From Magnaporthiopsis rhizophila (lineage: Eukaryota > Ascomycota > Sordariomycetes > Magnaporthales > Magnaporthaceae): a stretch of 64,000 nucleotides of DNA. The stretch spans positions 1 to 64,000 of the forward strand of contig PYSS01000031.1 of the NCBI GenBank assembly GCA_003049465.1, read 5' to 3'. Of the stretch, positions 1-11,546 are shown in pieces. The notes beneath the pieces are model-generated. The model was not told the origin of the DNA. It saw only the letters and a list, made by a program, of their open reading frames with translations, and made no database searches. A program made the translations under genes and the position numbers. How positions within the stretch are numbered: the first letter of the stretch is position 1; each line of letters opens with the position of its first letter.

Positions 1-392
1 ATCTAAGATCATGGATGCACAAAGCTGCTTGGGATCGAGGCAGTTCGTCAGTCAGCCAGCCTTCCTTTGCGTGGTTACGTGGACTCCATCGAGGCCTAGA
101 CAAACGACGCCCGCTGTGGCCCGAACCAGACAGAAGCGAGCTGAGCCGTTACCATACATCTAGATGCCTGCACTGTATACCAATCAGGAGCAGAAGCTCG
201 TTAAGGAATGCATTCTCAACAGAGGTTTGTGAGGCGCCTCAGGAAGCGGCACAACAGCAAGAAGGCCGGATACAACCCTGCTGCCCCTACTGATAACCAA
301 GGTAGGTGGTAGGGTTGGGTGGAAGGAAGCGGCGACCGACCGTCTCCGCCCACGCCATCAATAGCCAAACCTTATTCCCCTGCTGCTCGCAT

Positions 393-394
<2 letters not shown>

Positions 395-438
<44 letters not shown>
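395..438. repeat. Poly-T tract
   Basis: An uninterrupted run of about 44 T, the first of roughly ten long A/T homopolymers in the non-coding parts of this window. Confidence 0.95.
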
Positions 439-3193
439 CATTCTCTCAGGGGGCCGACACACCTAAGCTCACACAGAATGCGAGACGACCAGTCGGTGTC
501 TGGCGCCTTATCGCGGCGTAACAACGGCTCCGGCCAAGACACCCATGATGTCAAACCGACACCCTCCCCGGGCGAGATATTTCTTCGTTCCTGGGCCGCG
601 TTGTCATTTCCTACTATCGCCACGCCACATCGACCGGACCTCCACCCTTGGCATCGGAGATGGCGACATTACATACTGCCCGGCGGTCGTCCGCCGCAGT
701 TCCACCCTGTCCCAGGGCTACGGCCTATGTACGTGCGGTGTGTCGGCGGCGCTGGGTTTCGCCAAGCAAGCTCACCCCTTGCTCACCTCTGGCCTTGCGG
801 ACAGCCTCAGCAATATTTGCGTTCGCGCCGACTCATCCCGCGGTAATACCCCCACTTCCTCCATGATAGGAGGGGACTCTCGGCGAGGCCTGTCATCCGT
901 AAGGACCCTCGGTGCATTTGTCATACCGTCCACAGCGGCCCTGCGGCGTTTTCCATGCCGCTTGGTGTGCCAGCGGGATCGGAACTGGGCTGCCTGGATA
1001 GCCTTGTCCACCGCTGCTGCTACGGTCGCAGCTGGGAACGCCCCGAGCTCCTGCTTGCGTATCCCCGCTGCCGGCCAGCGGCGCAACAGACCGCCCGTCC
1101 ATAGGTCCATCCATCCACTGAGCAACCTGGTCTCGCTTATCAAAGGCCCCCTCTCGTCTCGCACTCAATGCGCCAGCTCTCCACCTGCATCCTGCACAGT
1201 GTCGGCTCTGGGGTCTTCGAGAATGGCAAACCGACAGGCGACCCAGTCTGCCGGACAAGGTTGCTGGCTGTAATCAAGGAGCTTTCGTCGTTTCTGGAAG
1301 GCGAGAGAGCCGACGCACGGTTGTGCGTACTACTCCTGGTCTACCTGTCCTATACTGACACACATTGCGCCCGCGTGTATTACACGCGCTCTCGTCTAGA
1401 TCCGTTTGGTCATCCCTCGCCGCCGCATATCTGGGTACACATCCCCCCTTACCGCACCAGGTCGGCTTACGTGCTCTCTGCGCCATTTCCCAATACAGGC
1501 TCAACAGACAGGAAGGGAGGATAGCCGGCATAGGTGCCCACCTCTCTGCCCTCAGGTGAAGAAAAAAAAACGAGAACACCTGCCGTCCATAACTTAGCTT
1601 ACCCGAGTCTCACGTCGCACATGTGGTCGGTGTGCTATGCCGTCGACATTGTTTATTAAACCCCAGATTCTGTTTATTTAAGCTGCATCAAAGTCACCTG
1701 CGGCAGTCAAGCGATGCTCAAATCCACCAGAAGCGGGACGCAAACCGGCAGCGGGCATCGCAGCGAAGCGAGCGAGATTCATCTAGTCGATATTGGCTGC
1801 ATCTGTGGGGTAAGTACCCGGCCACTCAGGACAAGGCAGAGCCAACGCAGAAAACTGCCTGCCCTCCTCCCGAAGAGGAATGGGTCTCCCAAGCTGGGCC
1901 TGCCTGCTTGTCCTTTCTGGGGAAACAAGGGTCAGAAGGGCTTGTCTCGGGGCTGGCCTATTTTGCCAATTTTACCCATATTGCTCGCACTGTCGATTCG
2001 GCCAATCCGTGCTCGTGTCCTTCCGAAAGGAGGGTGACCTGCGTAGAGCCACGGCCTTGGGTTTTTGTGCCCTCCCCGTCTCAACCATGGACCAGCCTCC
2101 GAGCTTGGGAGGCACCTTACTGTACCTCGCCAGCTTTGTCAGGCTTGACAAACCACCTTTTCGGGACCTCGCTTGAGCCCATGCTGCAGCCCTCTGCCCC
2201 CTCTTCCTTGTTGTTGTTGCATAGCATCCGCGGTACAACCGCACTCTTCGTGGCGTCAGGGTTACGATTGCCATGAAGGAAAAACTCGGCGCAATTACGA
2301 GACATGGCCCCGTGTCACTCCGGATGCCCACAGAGCGAGCAAAACAAGGAAACAGGCAAGGCTAGGTACCTACCTAATCTGTCTACTAGATTCTATAGCA
2401 CCACGGGAAGCCAACCTCTATTTCTGGAACGCGTTGCCGATGTCCCAAGCCGGAGACTCGTGGACGCAGATAGCCGGAGACGGAGGCTGAGGCTTCGGCC
2501 GCGTGGTAGCCACTCCGTATCTCAATCCTACTGCTTGCGCAACCTCTTTGTTTCACTCCTCCGATGACTGCTCTTTCCTTGGCGCCATGGCCAAACGCTC
2601 CGTCCTCTCCTGTGGGGTGTGTGTCTTGCTCACCCCAGGCCCTCCTCCCTTGCGACAACAAGGATCCCGGTAACCAATGTACCGACCGTAGTGCCAACAT
2701 GCGTCCTTGCTGCCTTTCATTTATCGGCGTCTTCACCTTCTCGATGCAACCCACAAGCCGGCAGCAACCCCACCGACCACCGTCCTCGCAGGGCCATGCG
2801 CCCTGGCATCCTTCCCATTCCGTACGCCTTCCACTTGCATGGTCGGCTTTGTGCGGGCGACGGGAGACGGCATATACAGCCTCCGATATGTCCCAATCCA
2901 CCTGTCAACGGCAGCCCGTAGCCCCGCCAGTCCAGGCCTTCTCCCATGAGACAGCCCCTGTCGGCTGGGATATGGCAATAGCACCGTCAGGTTTTGGTAC
3001 TAGCAGCAGTGCCCGTGAATACTACGGTGTACGTATGTAGGTGCATACGGGCACGGTACGATGTGTGGTCACTAATGGTGCATCTGGCTGTCCCAAGCAA
3101 GAATGATGTCCACCCACAGTGGGCTTACCATGAGTCCCAGCCAGAGGGGCTCGATGGACGGGGGTCTGCGTTTAGAATCCAGACCCCCAGGCA

Positions 3194-3200
3194 TATATAA
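3194..3200 (+). promoter_or_regulatory. Candidate TATA box for the ferric reductase
   Basis: TATATAA lies about 275 bp before the reductase ATG, a plausible distance if the 5' leader is about 200 nt. A single GATAA core (near 3307) lies between it and the ATG. One GATA core is too common to prove control by an iron-responsive GATA factor. The assignment is inferred from position only. Confidence 0.3.
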
Positions 3201-3473
3201 CATGCTCACCCCGTGGTTCTGGGCCCTCTCCTCCTGATTATATCCCCTCGTTGCGGTTCAAGTACATCTTGAGTGAGAGAGAGCAACCGTTAGTCTCCTC
3301 TACATGATAAGCACATGCTCACGCACACACACGCACACGCAAACTACAGTCAAGTGCTGCTGTGCTTCGTCCATCTTTCCCCTGTTATTCCAACCCTCGA
3401 ACAGACTATCCGTCTTGCCTCCCTCTTTTTCTGCTAGCTCACCTAGCGAAGAACAGCAACCGGTGTCGGCACT

Positions 3474-5591
3474 ATGGCGGGACCTCGAGATCCCGTTGCG
3501 GCGATGCAACGGGAGCAGATGAACTTCCGTGTAGCTACCAACTACGCCGCCGTCCTAGCCTCCATGGTCGGCATCTTCATCATTCTTCACTGGTCTAGGT
3601 TCCTGGCCATTAAGATCCAACGGTCAGCCAGCACTCGATCGATCCCGAACTTCATTTCTTTGCCCTTCGTCAGGGTGTCGAGGTATGTTCCCCTTTACTC
3701 ACTCGTGCAAATTCGGCTGCTTCCCAGACCAGCCAGCCATATCCATGAATTTTATATACCCACTCACACATGTTGCCGTGTAGGATGTCGAGAAATATCC
3801 TCATCAGGAAGGCCCCCGGCTTCCACTCGTCAGGGCATGGTGTGCTGGTCGCCATCTATGTGGCCGTCAACGTGGCCATGATATTCACAAACGTCGATGC
3901 GTCCAAAACCACAAACTTTGCCGCGAGATTCGGATGGTGAGTATTCAACGAGCCACTCACTACCAGCGCGGCCCTGTGCAGTACGAATCAACCTGCGTCA
4001 ACAAAACAGACGAAGCTGACATGATGATCTCAGGTCACTCACCACCAACCTTGTCTTCGTCGTCTTTCTGGCCTTGAAGAACACGCCGCTGGCCGTCCTG
4101 ACATCCTACTCATACGAACGGCTCAACAACCTACATCAGATCGCCGGCTGCACGACCTTTCTGATGCTGGTCGTGCACGCGGTACTCTACACGCAATATT
4201 TCGCCGCCATGGGCAGGTGGGATAAGCTGCGGGAGCACGAGCAGGTGGCGGGCATCGTGGCGGCCTTCGCCTTCCTCGTGCTCGTCTCGACGGCGATCCT
4301 GATGCGTCGGTTCTGGTACGAGGCCTTCTACGTGACGCACCTGATCTCGTTCGTCGTGGCCGTCGTCGGCATGGCCCTGCACCGGCCCGAGTTCGTGCAC
4401 AAGACGGCCATCATCGCCTGCGTCGCCGGCGGCATCTGGGTGGCCGACCGGATCGTCCGCCTGGCGCTGCTGGCCGTCAACGGCGTCAACAACGAGGCGA
4501 CCGTGTACCCGCTCGCGGACGGCGGCACGCGCATCCTGCTGGCCAAGCGGCCGGCCGGCGCGGTGCCGGGCAAGCACTGCTTCGTCTGGATCCCCTCGGT
4601 CCGCCGCTTCGAGACGCACCCCTTCACCATCATCGACACGGCGCCCATGGAGTTTGTGGTCAAGACGTACGACGGCTTCACGCGCGACCTGCACGCCTTT
4701 GCCCTCGCCAACCCGGGCGCCACCGTGCGTGCTTCGGTCGACGGGCCGTACGGCACCTTCCCCGACCCGATGCTGTACGACCGCGTGGTCCTGATCGCCG
4801 GTGGCAGCGGGGCGTCGTTCACTTTTGGACTGGCTGTCAACCTGCTCGAGCGAATGGGACCCGAGTCGACCAAGAGCATAACGTTTATCTGGATCGTGAA
4901 GAAGCATGGTAGGTTTTCTCTCTTCTTTCTTTTGCCCCCGGAAGTAGCTAGCTAGCATTACATTACATTGCTAACACTAGTCCACCAAACAGAGAACCTC
5001 ACGTGGTACAGCGAGCATCTCGAGGCGCTGCACGACCACCCCAACTCGCCAAAATGCAACATCTCGCTGTACGCCACCCGGACGACCGAGGCGGCCGGCT
5101 CATCGTCGGAGCAGTCGCCGACGTCGCCGGACCTGGAGAAGGTGCTGCACGACTCCCTGCCGGCGACGGCCAACGACGGCCACGTGAGCGAGAAGATGGC
5201 CGACGAGCCCGCCGAGACGCGCAGCGAGGAGGCCGTCTACGACAAGGAGGTGGCAGCGACGGCGGCGCAGCAGCAGCAGCAGCACCACCACCACCACCAC
5301 CACCACCACCACCACCACCAGACGGCAACAACGGACCCCGAGGTGACGTCGCAGAGCGGCGCCAGCGCGTCCACGTCGGCGCGGCCGCTACGCCACCCCG
5401 TCAAGGCCGGCAGGCCAGACGCCAGCCAGGTGATCCGGGCCGCCGTGGCCGAGACGCCGGCGCACCAGCGCGTGCTCGTCGCCGTCTGCGGGCCCGGCAG
5501 CCTCGTCAACGTGGTGCGCAACACGACGGCCGAGTGCATCCGCGGCGACGGGCCCGGCATCGAGCTGCACTGCGAGGTGTTTGGATGGTGA
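3474..5591 (+). CDS. Ferric/metallo-reductase, FRE family (FAD/NADPH flavocytochrome)
   Basis: Four exons (3474-3682, 3784-3936, 4034-4908, 4993-5591) join in phase to give 611 aa. The family moves electrons from NADPH through FAD and two haems across the membrane to reduce Fe(III) or Cu(II). The N-terminal half is a multi-helix membrane domain. Two His-X13-His pairs are visible, one in the helix starting LHQIAGC and one in FYVTHLIS...ALH, as expected for bis-haem ligation. An FAD-binding HPFTI motif follows, then a GGSGAS nucleotide loop and a C-terminal VCGPGSL motif typical of the NADPH-binding domain. Between the last two motifs lies an insertion of roughly 110 residues, acidic and Ser/Thr-rich, with a Q5-H12 run. 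There is no obvious N-terminal signal peptide. The protein is probably in the plasma membrane, but an endomembrane or vacuolar role cannot be excluded. Confidence 0.9.
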
Positions 5592-5909
5592 GATGGTTGG
5601 TGCTTTGGGATTATGACTTAATCTGATGCTAGGAAGCAACACAGAGCCAGACCGACTTTTCCTTTGCCTCTCTTACTCATCCTTTCTCTTACTCATCTTT
5701 TCTTCTTCTTGTATGTGCTTCACCAAAAAAAGCCTCTGGACTTGGGACAAGATCCGCGAGGGCACTTTCTTTTCACATTTCCTTTTTGTCTGGTAGTCAC
5801 TTTGGGGGGGGGAAATCACGACATGAATTACAACGGGGTATTATTATTTCACATAAATGTTGGTACACAAATGACAGCCCGGCTGCATCTCCAAGACCGA
5901 TACAAAAGC

Positions 5910-7268
5910 CTAGCCAGCAGCGGCCGCCGCGCGCTCAGCCTCCCTCTGCTGCTTCCTCAGCTGCCTCGTCTCCTTGTAAAACAGATTCTTAATGTCCGTC
6001 GCCGTGATTGCGTAGCCGGGGTTGTGCTTGTTGACGTAGTCGGCGATGCGCTGCGGCGTGGCCTTGGGCTGTCCCCTGAGGGCAAAGATCTGGTCCTTGG
6101 CGGCCTCGACGGCGCGGCGGCGGTTGACGGGTATCTCAGCCGCGTTGGCCGCCAACGGGTGGTTGTGGATGTGGGCGCGGGGCTTCTGCTCGAAGCGCCA
6201 AAACTTGTGGTCGACGCCGCCGATCTCGTCGGACCGGATCACCTTTTGCACCAGCGTCGCCTTCCACTTGCAGCCCCTGCGCCGGCTCTGCCGCACGCCC
6301 TTGGACATGCGGTTGTCGCGGGGAGCGGCCGAGGTGCACTCGAGGTCGATGCGGTACACCTCGCCGAGCTCGCCCGCCTCACGCTGCGCTATCGTCTGGT
6401 TCCGGCGCGCCGACCGCGACTTGACCACGCCGAACCCGGACGTCGCGGCCGCGCTGCGCACCGACTCGATCCCCGCGTCGGGTTCGGCGAAGACGGCGTT
6501 GGCCAGCGCGATCCACGGGTTCGCGGCCGCGTCGTCGGGCGCCGCGGCCGGGTGGTTGAGCGCCGCTGCTGCTGCGGCCGCCGCCGGGTCCGGGAAGTAG
6601 GGGGAGCCTGAGAGGTGGGCTAGGGGGTTGCGGTCGCCGGCGTTGTCGTCGTCGCCGTCTTCGTCTTCGTCGTGGTCGTCGTCCTCCTCCTCCTCCTCAT
6701 CGTCATCGTCGTTATCATTATCGTCGTCATTTGCATTGCTGCCACTGCTGTTGTTGCTGTTGGTTTTGTTGTTCTTGTTATTGCTCTTTTTACCACCGCT
6801 GCCGTTGATGCTGCCTTCGAGGCCCGGGTGCGTCGACACGGGCGGCTGCAGCTGCTGCGACGGCTGGAAAAGGCTGCGCGCCGACGGCGTCGACACCCGG
6901 AACACGGTCTGCAGTCCTGCAAACGGCGTCCGCGACGGCCGGATCTGCTGCAGCGTGTGGTACGACGGGTATGGCGGTGGCTGTGGAGCGGCAAACGTCG
7001 TCGGCGGCGGCGGCGGTGCCGGGGCGGGAATAAAAGCCGCCGCCGGCAGCTGCTGCTGTGACGGAGGAGGGAATGGTGTCTGAAAAGACGGCGCGAACGG
7101 GGCCGGCGCCGGCACAGCAGGGATTGCTGGCACGGGCGGCGGTGCGTCGAGAAAGACGGAGAAGTCGAGATCGTCGTCGTCGGCAGCAGCAGCAGGAGGA
7201 ACAGATGGTGGTGGTGGTGGTGGTGGAGCCCGGCGCCGAGTAGACGCCCGGCCGGTATTTGGAGCCAT
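5910..7268 (-). CDS. FAR1/WRKY-GCM1-like zinc-binding DNA-binding protein
   Basis: Single-exon frame of 452 aa from the ATG at 7268. The same frame stays open upstream to 7361, so a longer start is possible. Residues 1-278 are low complexity: a Pro run near the start, Ala/Pro stretches, an Asn/Ser patch, then a long Asp/Glu run. The C-terminal 174 residues are the conserved part. They hold Cys311, Cys333 in a GCKWKATL context, then HIHNHP (His366, 368, 370), the Cys-Cys-His-His pattern of the FAR1/WRKY-GCM1 zinc-finger superfamily found at the N-terminus of MULE transposases. A helical, basic tail (about 380-445) follows. No transposase catalytic domain is present. I infer a nuclear DNA-binding protein, perhaps from a domesticated transposase domain. 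The exact target and role are not known to me. Confidence 0.7.
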   Translation of the reverse strand: MAPNTGRASTRRRAPPPPPPPSVPPAAAADDDDLDFSVFLDAPPPVPAIPAVPAPAPFAPSFQTPFPPPSQQQLPAAAFIPAPAPPPPPTTFAAPQPPPYPSYHTLQQIRPSRTPFAGLQTVFRVSTPSARSLFQPSQQLQPPVSTHPGLEGSINGSGGKKSNNKNNKTNSNNSSGSNANDDDNDNDDDDEEEEEDDDHDEDEDGDDDNAGDRNPLAHLSGSPYFPDPAAAAAAAALNHPAAAPDDAAANPWIALANAVFAEPDAGIESVRSAAATSGFGVVKSRSARRNQTIAQREAGELGEVYRIDLECTSAAPRDNRMSKGVRQSRRRGCKWKATLVQKVIRSDEIGGVDHKFWRFEQKPRAHIHNHPLAANAAEIPVNRRRAVEAAKDQIFALRGQPKATPQRIADYVNKHNPGYAITATDIKNLFYKETRQLRKQQREAERAAAAAG

Positions 7269-8309
7269 GAGCTTGGATGCTTTCAGGGGCTGACTGATCG
7301 CCTTGACGGACCTGCCTGGTGTAGGTTGAAGAGACGGGGCGAGGCAAAACAGACATGCCACGCCCGGAATCCGGAGCTGGGTGGGTCACCTGGTCTGTTT
7401 GCTTTGCTCGGCGCTTACCTCAGCATTTACACTAACCTGGGCACCGGGCACCACCACCACCTACACCTCACACCACACCTCGGACCACAGGCAACGCAGA
7501 CCCCTTCCCTTCGGCAACGCGGAAACATATCCACAAATAGATCCGTAGAATATTTACATACATACTTACTTATATGCACCTACCCATGTGCACAAGCCCG
7601 CGTGCGTGCGTACATGGTGTGTGGTGTGGGTGTGAGTGGGCTAGTCGGTCGATATTAGTCCTCGGTGAGACGACGCGGAGTCCCGGAGGCAGAGAGTCCG
7701 CCCTGGCACACACGCCCTTGCCGCGGAGAGCTTAATGTCGGATACGAAACCTTGCAAGCGATACGGAATGTACTGCCGAGGGAAGCTAGGTATTCTGCTT
7801 CCGACAATCAAAGGTCAAGTGACATTTCCCGATGGAAGCGAATCTGTATCGGTACCCCAAACGCAATCAACTACTGGTTGATACGAGGAAAAAAAAAAGA
7901 AGGCAAAAGATAGACATAGAAATGCTTGATAGATCTTCTTTAAACTAACGACAAAATCAGAGGATATGCTGTATCTGGGAAAATAGGAGCCAGCCGATGA
8001 AAAGCCTGTGATATCAACGTATAAAATAAGAGATACCGAACAAGACCGCTCAAGTGCCAGCAAAGCAAGAGCCAGTGAGTGTGGGTATATTCCAACTCAC
8101 ACCGCTGAACGCTGCACCTTTCCTTCTCTCTCCCCATGTGGCCTGAAAGTAGCCAGAGCCAAGTCGGTCTAGCCACCTGTGGCTCACTACCAACGGCTAC
8201 TCTCCACAGCCTGTCCTGGCAGCACGGGTAGTTCTAGACCTCGTAGAGTCGCAACTCTTGTACTCTTTGAAACCCAAAAAAAAAAAAAAAAAAAGAAAAA
8301 AAAAATCAT
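7269..8309. other. Intergenic region between two minus-strand genes
   Basis: This is the promoter side of the FAR1-like gene and the 3' side of the RING gene. Apart from the adenine-rich tract at 8276-8305 it holds short GT-rich and ATAC-rich stretches and no supported gene. Confidence 0.6.
8276..8305. repeat. Poly-A tract interrupted once
   Basis: A19, one G, then A10, starting only five bases past the RING gene's stop codon. It would lie in the transcribed 3' untranslated region as a U-rich stretch. Confidence 0.9.
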
Positions 8310-10340
8310 CTAGTTACCCCTCCTGCCGCCAGTGCTCATAAGCGTAATCTTCTGCTTCTTTTTCTTCTTTCCGCCACCGCCGCCATTTGCAGCCGTTGAC
8401 GACGACGACGCGCCGCCTACACCAGCGTCCTCAACCCCGAGAGCCTCCATCTGCGCAGCGACGTCGGCTGCGCTCAGGCTTTCCAAGAACACGTCGTCCT
8501 TCAGCCACCCATCGTCCACATTCGCGGCCACCTGCCTCCTCGCCGCCGCCTCGGCTGCCGCATCCGCCTCCTGGGGCAGCGCGGCGGGCGTGCCCCAGAC
8601 CGTCCTTGGCGCCGAAGGGCTCGTCGACATTCCGGCAAGCTCCGAGAAGCCGTTGCGCGGGTTCGGCGGCGTCGTGCCACCCAGCGGTATGAAGTCGTCC
8701 GGGTTGACCACCCTGTCGCTCGCGCTGAACCGGATCCGAACCTCCTCCTCGGTCGCCGGCATCATGACGGCGCGCCGCGCGCCGCGCATGGCCGCCGCCT
8801 CGAGCCGCTCCGACTGCTGCCGCTCGCGTTCCTCCTGTGCCGCCTTGTCGCGGTTCCGCTTGCGCCGCCGCTCGATCTCGTCGGCGAAAAGAGCCAGGAT
8901 CTCGGCAGGTACGATGTCGGTCCAGTCGCACTCGAGGAACGATATCTCGCAGCCATAGGGGAGGTGGTACAGATATTTTGCCCGTTTCCTCGTCAGGTCG
9001 TCGACCGATGTCGAAACTATATGCTCTACCCTCGGCAGGAGCGCCGACGGAAACGACGAGAAGTCGCCGTACTGCGTCTTGAGTATCCGTATGTCCAAGG
9101 GCGAGAGATACAGGTGCGGCTGAGATGTGTAAAAGTAAAAGTCCGGCTCGGGCCCATCGGCTTGCCACTCGGCCTTACCGCTGCCCGCCGGCGGCAGGGA
9201 GACGCCCAGCCCTTGGAGCTCCTGCAGCTTCTGCTTGGCCGCCAGGATGGACTTGATGGCGCGCTGAGTCCACTCGTTGTCCTCGTGGAACATCAGCTCG
9301 TCCTCCTTCTCCTGCAGTTTGATTGCCTGAATCTCCTCGTCGTGCTGCTCCATCATGTAGTCGCCCGTGCCCTTGATGATGCGGGCGTAGTCGAGGATGT
9401 TTGCAGCAAAGTGCCACGGCACGTCCTGACCAACGTTGAGGATGTCGACGCCTGTCTCCTTGGGCAAAGCCAGGGTCGACCTGGCCTTGCGCACCATCAG
9501 GCGGAGCACCACGTCGTCGCCCGGCCGAGGCATTGGGCTCTCCTGGCCGGCGTAGAATCTGACGGGGCGGACCTCGGATATGTAGATGCTGTCCTCACAG
9601 ATCGGGCACTTCTTCCAGCGCTGCCGCCTGTCCATTCCCGGGCCGCCGCCCCGCGCGTGGTCCTCGTCGGCCGAGGACGAGTGCATGAAGCGGATCAAGC
9701 AGGGCAGGCAAAAGATGTGGCCGCACTTCGCCATGCGCGGGGCGACGGGCTCCGAGAGGCAGATGGGGCAGGTGCCGGCCTGGGACTGGGACGAGGCGAG
9801 GACCTGCAGCACGTCGGCCCAGTCGAGGTGCTCGTCGGCGTCGGCGGCCTGCTTGCGGTAGTCGCCCCTGGGCGACACGACGAAGCGGTAGTTGGCATGG
9901 ACGTAGCGGGCCTTGTCGGCGGCGTGGTGGCCCGAGCCGGGGCCCCAGGTCGGGTTCCGGCGGTACGCCCCGCGCGAGGACGAGCCGTAGCCGTGGCCGT
10001 GGTTATCGGCATACGGGCGATGCAGCGACGAGTAATTGAGCAGGTGGGTTATCGACGTCTGGCCGCGGCGGCTGGTCGGGTTGCGGACGGCGCTGAGTTC
10101 GGCCATTGCGTCATCATCCAGGTCGGGAGCCTCGGCTTTGAAGGGGCGGCGCTGGTTCCGGTGCTGTCTGCGCGAGCCCTGCGACTTTCGGGGCGCCGGC
10201 TGGGACGAGGGTCCCTGGGGCGGGCGGCGGCTCGAGTCGAAGCTTGGTGCAGCAACGGACGGGGTCGCGGCAGCCGGCGGGTGGGCGTTGGCTGTCGGGG
10301 CGGAGAGGGACTTGCCCAAGCTGGTCGAGGCCGAGCTCAT
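8310..10340 (-). CDS. MAG2: RING-finger E3 ubiquitin ligase, RNF10/Mag2 family
   Basis: Intronless, 676 aa from the ATG at 10340. The frame continues 44 codons upstream, but that part is Cys-rich and unlike the family. The N-terminus is basic and disordered. A conserved block around residues 128-156 (RNPTWG, then YVHANYRFVV) precedes the RING. The RING is C191-X2-C194, C206-X-H208, C211-X2-C214, then C245-X2-C248, with an acidic/Gly spacer of about 30 residues before the last pair. After it comes CEDSIY followed by VRPVRF, diagnostic of the RNF10/Mag2 family. These E3 ligases act on 40S ribosomal proteins of stalled initiation complexes; that function is family knowledge. The C-terminal half has long charged helices, an SFP-type motif in the middle and a Lys-rich tail. 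The extreme C-terminus (KKKKKQKITLMSTGGRR) resembles the conserved tail of the family. Confidence 0.88.
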   Translation of the reverse strand: MSSASTSLGKSLSAPTANAHPPAAATPSVAAPSFDSSRRPPQGPSSQPAPRKSQGSRRQHRNQRRPFKAEAPDLDDDAMAELSAVRNPTSRRGQTSITHLLNYSSLHRPYADNHGHGYGSSSRGAYRRNPTWGPGSGHHAADKARYVHANYRFVVSPRGDYRKQAADADEHLDWADVLQVLASSQSQAGTCPICLSEPVAPRMAKCGHIFCLPCLIRFMHSSSADEDHARGGGPGMDRRQRWKKCPICEDSIYISEVRPVRFYAGQESPMPRPGDDVVLRLMVRKARSTLALPKETGVDILNVGQDVPWHFAANILDYARIIKGTGDYMMEQHDEEIQAIKLQEKEDELMFHEDNEWTQRAIKSILAAKQKLQELQGLGVSLPPAGSGKAEWQADGPEPDFYFYTSQPHLYLSPLDIRILKTQYGDFSSFPSALLPRVEHIVSTSVDDLTRKRAKYLYHLPYGCEISFLECDWTDIVPAEILALFADEIERRRKRNRDKAAQEERERQQSERLEAAAMRGARRAVMMPATEEEVRIRFSASDRVVNPDDFIPLGGTTPPNPRNGFSELAGMSTSPSAPRTVWGTPAALPQEADAAAEAAARRQVAANVDDGWLKDDVFLESLSAADVAAQMEALGVEDAGVGGASSSSTAANGGGGGKKKKKQKITLMSTGGRRGN

Positions 10341-11546
10341 GATGATGCTCTCTCCCTTGGATTTGTCAACTACCGATGACGCCAAGGCAGGACAAGCGCT
10401 GGTGACATTTGCCCGCCCACTAGCAAGCAGAGCCCGGCAATGGCAAGAGCAGCCACGATGCAAGTAAGACACGGTGACACAAAGGTAAGCTAGGTGGTGG
10501 GTAGGTAGGAAATGGGCAGATTCAATCAGTGCTGCTACCGGAGTTCAATGCTGGGGTCCTGGGTGGGAAGGACCCCCAGGTGTGGCGTTCAGGAATCAAT
10601 CGAGCCGGGAAGCACCGTCCAGGACAAGAAGGGGCGAATGGAGCACGACTAGGGAGTCAGGAACCTCTCGAAGCAGCGGGTGGCGGGGCAAAGCTGCCTC
10701 CGAGTCCACGACCAAGCGCACGTGACCTGTTTCACCACCCTCACATGATAAACATGGGTTGGTGACGATGATGTTCTTGTTCACCTTGTCGCTCTGGGGT
10801 CGCATTTGAGGAGCCTGGATTGCTTCGTGCATAAATAAATGGTGACTCCGAAAGAGCCCCGATTGGACGCTCGGGAAGATTCCTATGGCGCGTTCCCTTC
10901 CAGCCACAAACCTGATTGTGATAGGACGGGATACAGCATTTTCATAACTGCGGATTTCAAAATATTCGAGCGCCCTGGGAAGACAATGAAACAGAACACC
11001 ATTACCACTGAGTATTAACCCTCGGCCATCTCGAGAGTCGCTCGAGCTATCAGTCACAGCAACAAAGACCAATCGTCTGCATGTGCAACAAGAACCTAGC
11101 CTAATTATGCCCCATGGGGCGAATTATAGTAGTAGACGGTATGGTACATAGATGCTTCTTTTTTTTTTTTCAGAAGAGGGCAGGCAAGAATAACAGAAAC
11201 CAAACGACCGTAGGAACGAGAAAAAAAAATGCCGTCAGGTTCATCGCCTCGAGCCTCCGTGACGACGCGAATCGGGGATATCATTTGACCAACGGAATGA
11301 ACCAGAAAACCAACGCATGAAAACGAGAGAGTGTAACACATTAGACGGCAAGAAAAAGACGACGAGATGAGCTCAAGTCGACCAAATCGAGAGAAAAACA
11401 TAATTCGAGAAAAGAGACGTGAGGAAGGGAAGGGGAGGTGTGATGAAACCCATGCCATGTCATGCAACCGTCCTTCTTATACAAACCCACGTATCGTCAA
11501 TTTGAGCGCGTCCGACATAATCACACAAAAGTCCCAGCCTCACGTC
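10341..11546. other. Intergenic region
   Basis: This is the promoter of the RING gene on the left and the 3' end of the CRP1-like gene on the right. Short T and A runs occur near 11160 and 11221. The open frames seen here have no domain or codon signature and are rejected. Confidence 0.6.

Larger units (their letters stand above)
1..3473. other. Intergenic region, no supported gene
   Basis: GC-rich DNA with several open frames of 100-240 codons on both strands, but none carries a recognisable domain, consistent codon bias or a splice pattern. They overlap each other in conflicting frames, as expected by chance at this GC content. It holds a 44-nt poly-T tract (395-438) and, at the right end, the likely promoter of the ferric reductase. 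Confidence 0.6.

Noticed and set aside
545..1273. 242-codon plus-strand frame and overlapping minus-strand frames near 772-1258
   Set aside because: Conflicting frames on both strands, none with a recognisable domain or splice structure.
5664..6611. 315-codon plus-strand open frame opposite the FAR1-like gene
   Set aside because: It mirrors the strong codon bias of the minus-strand gene and has no recognisable motif.
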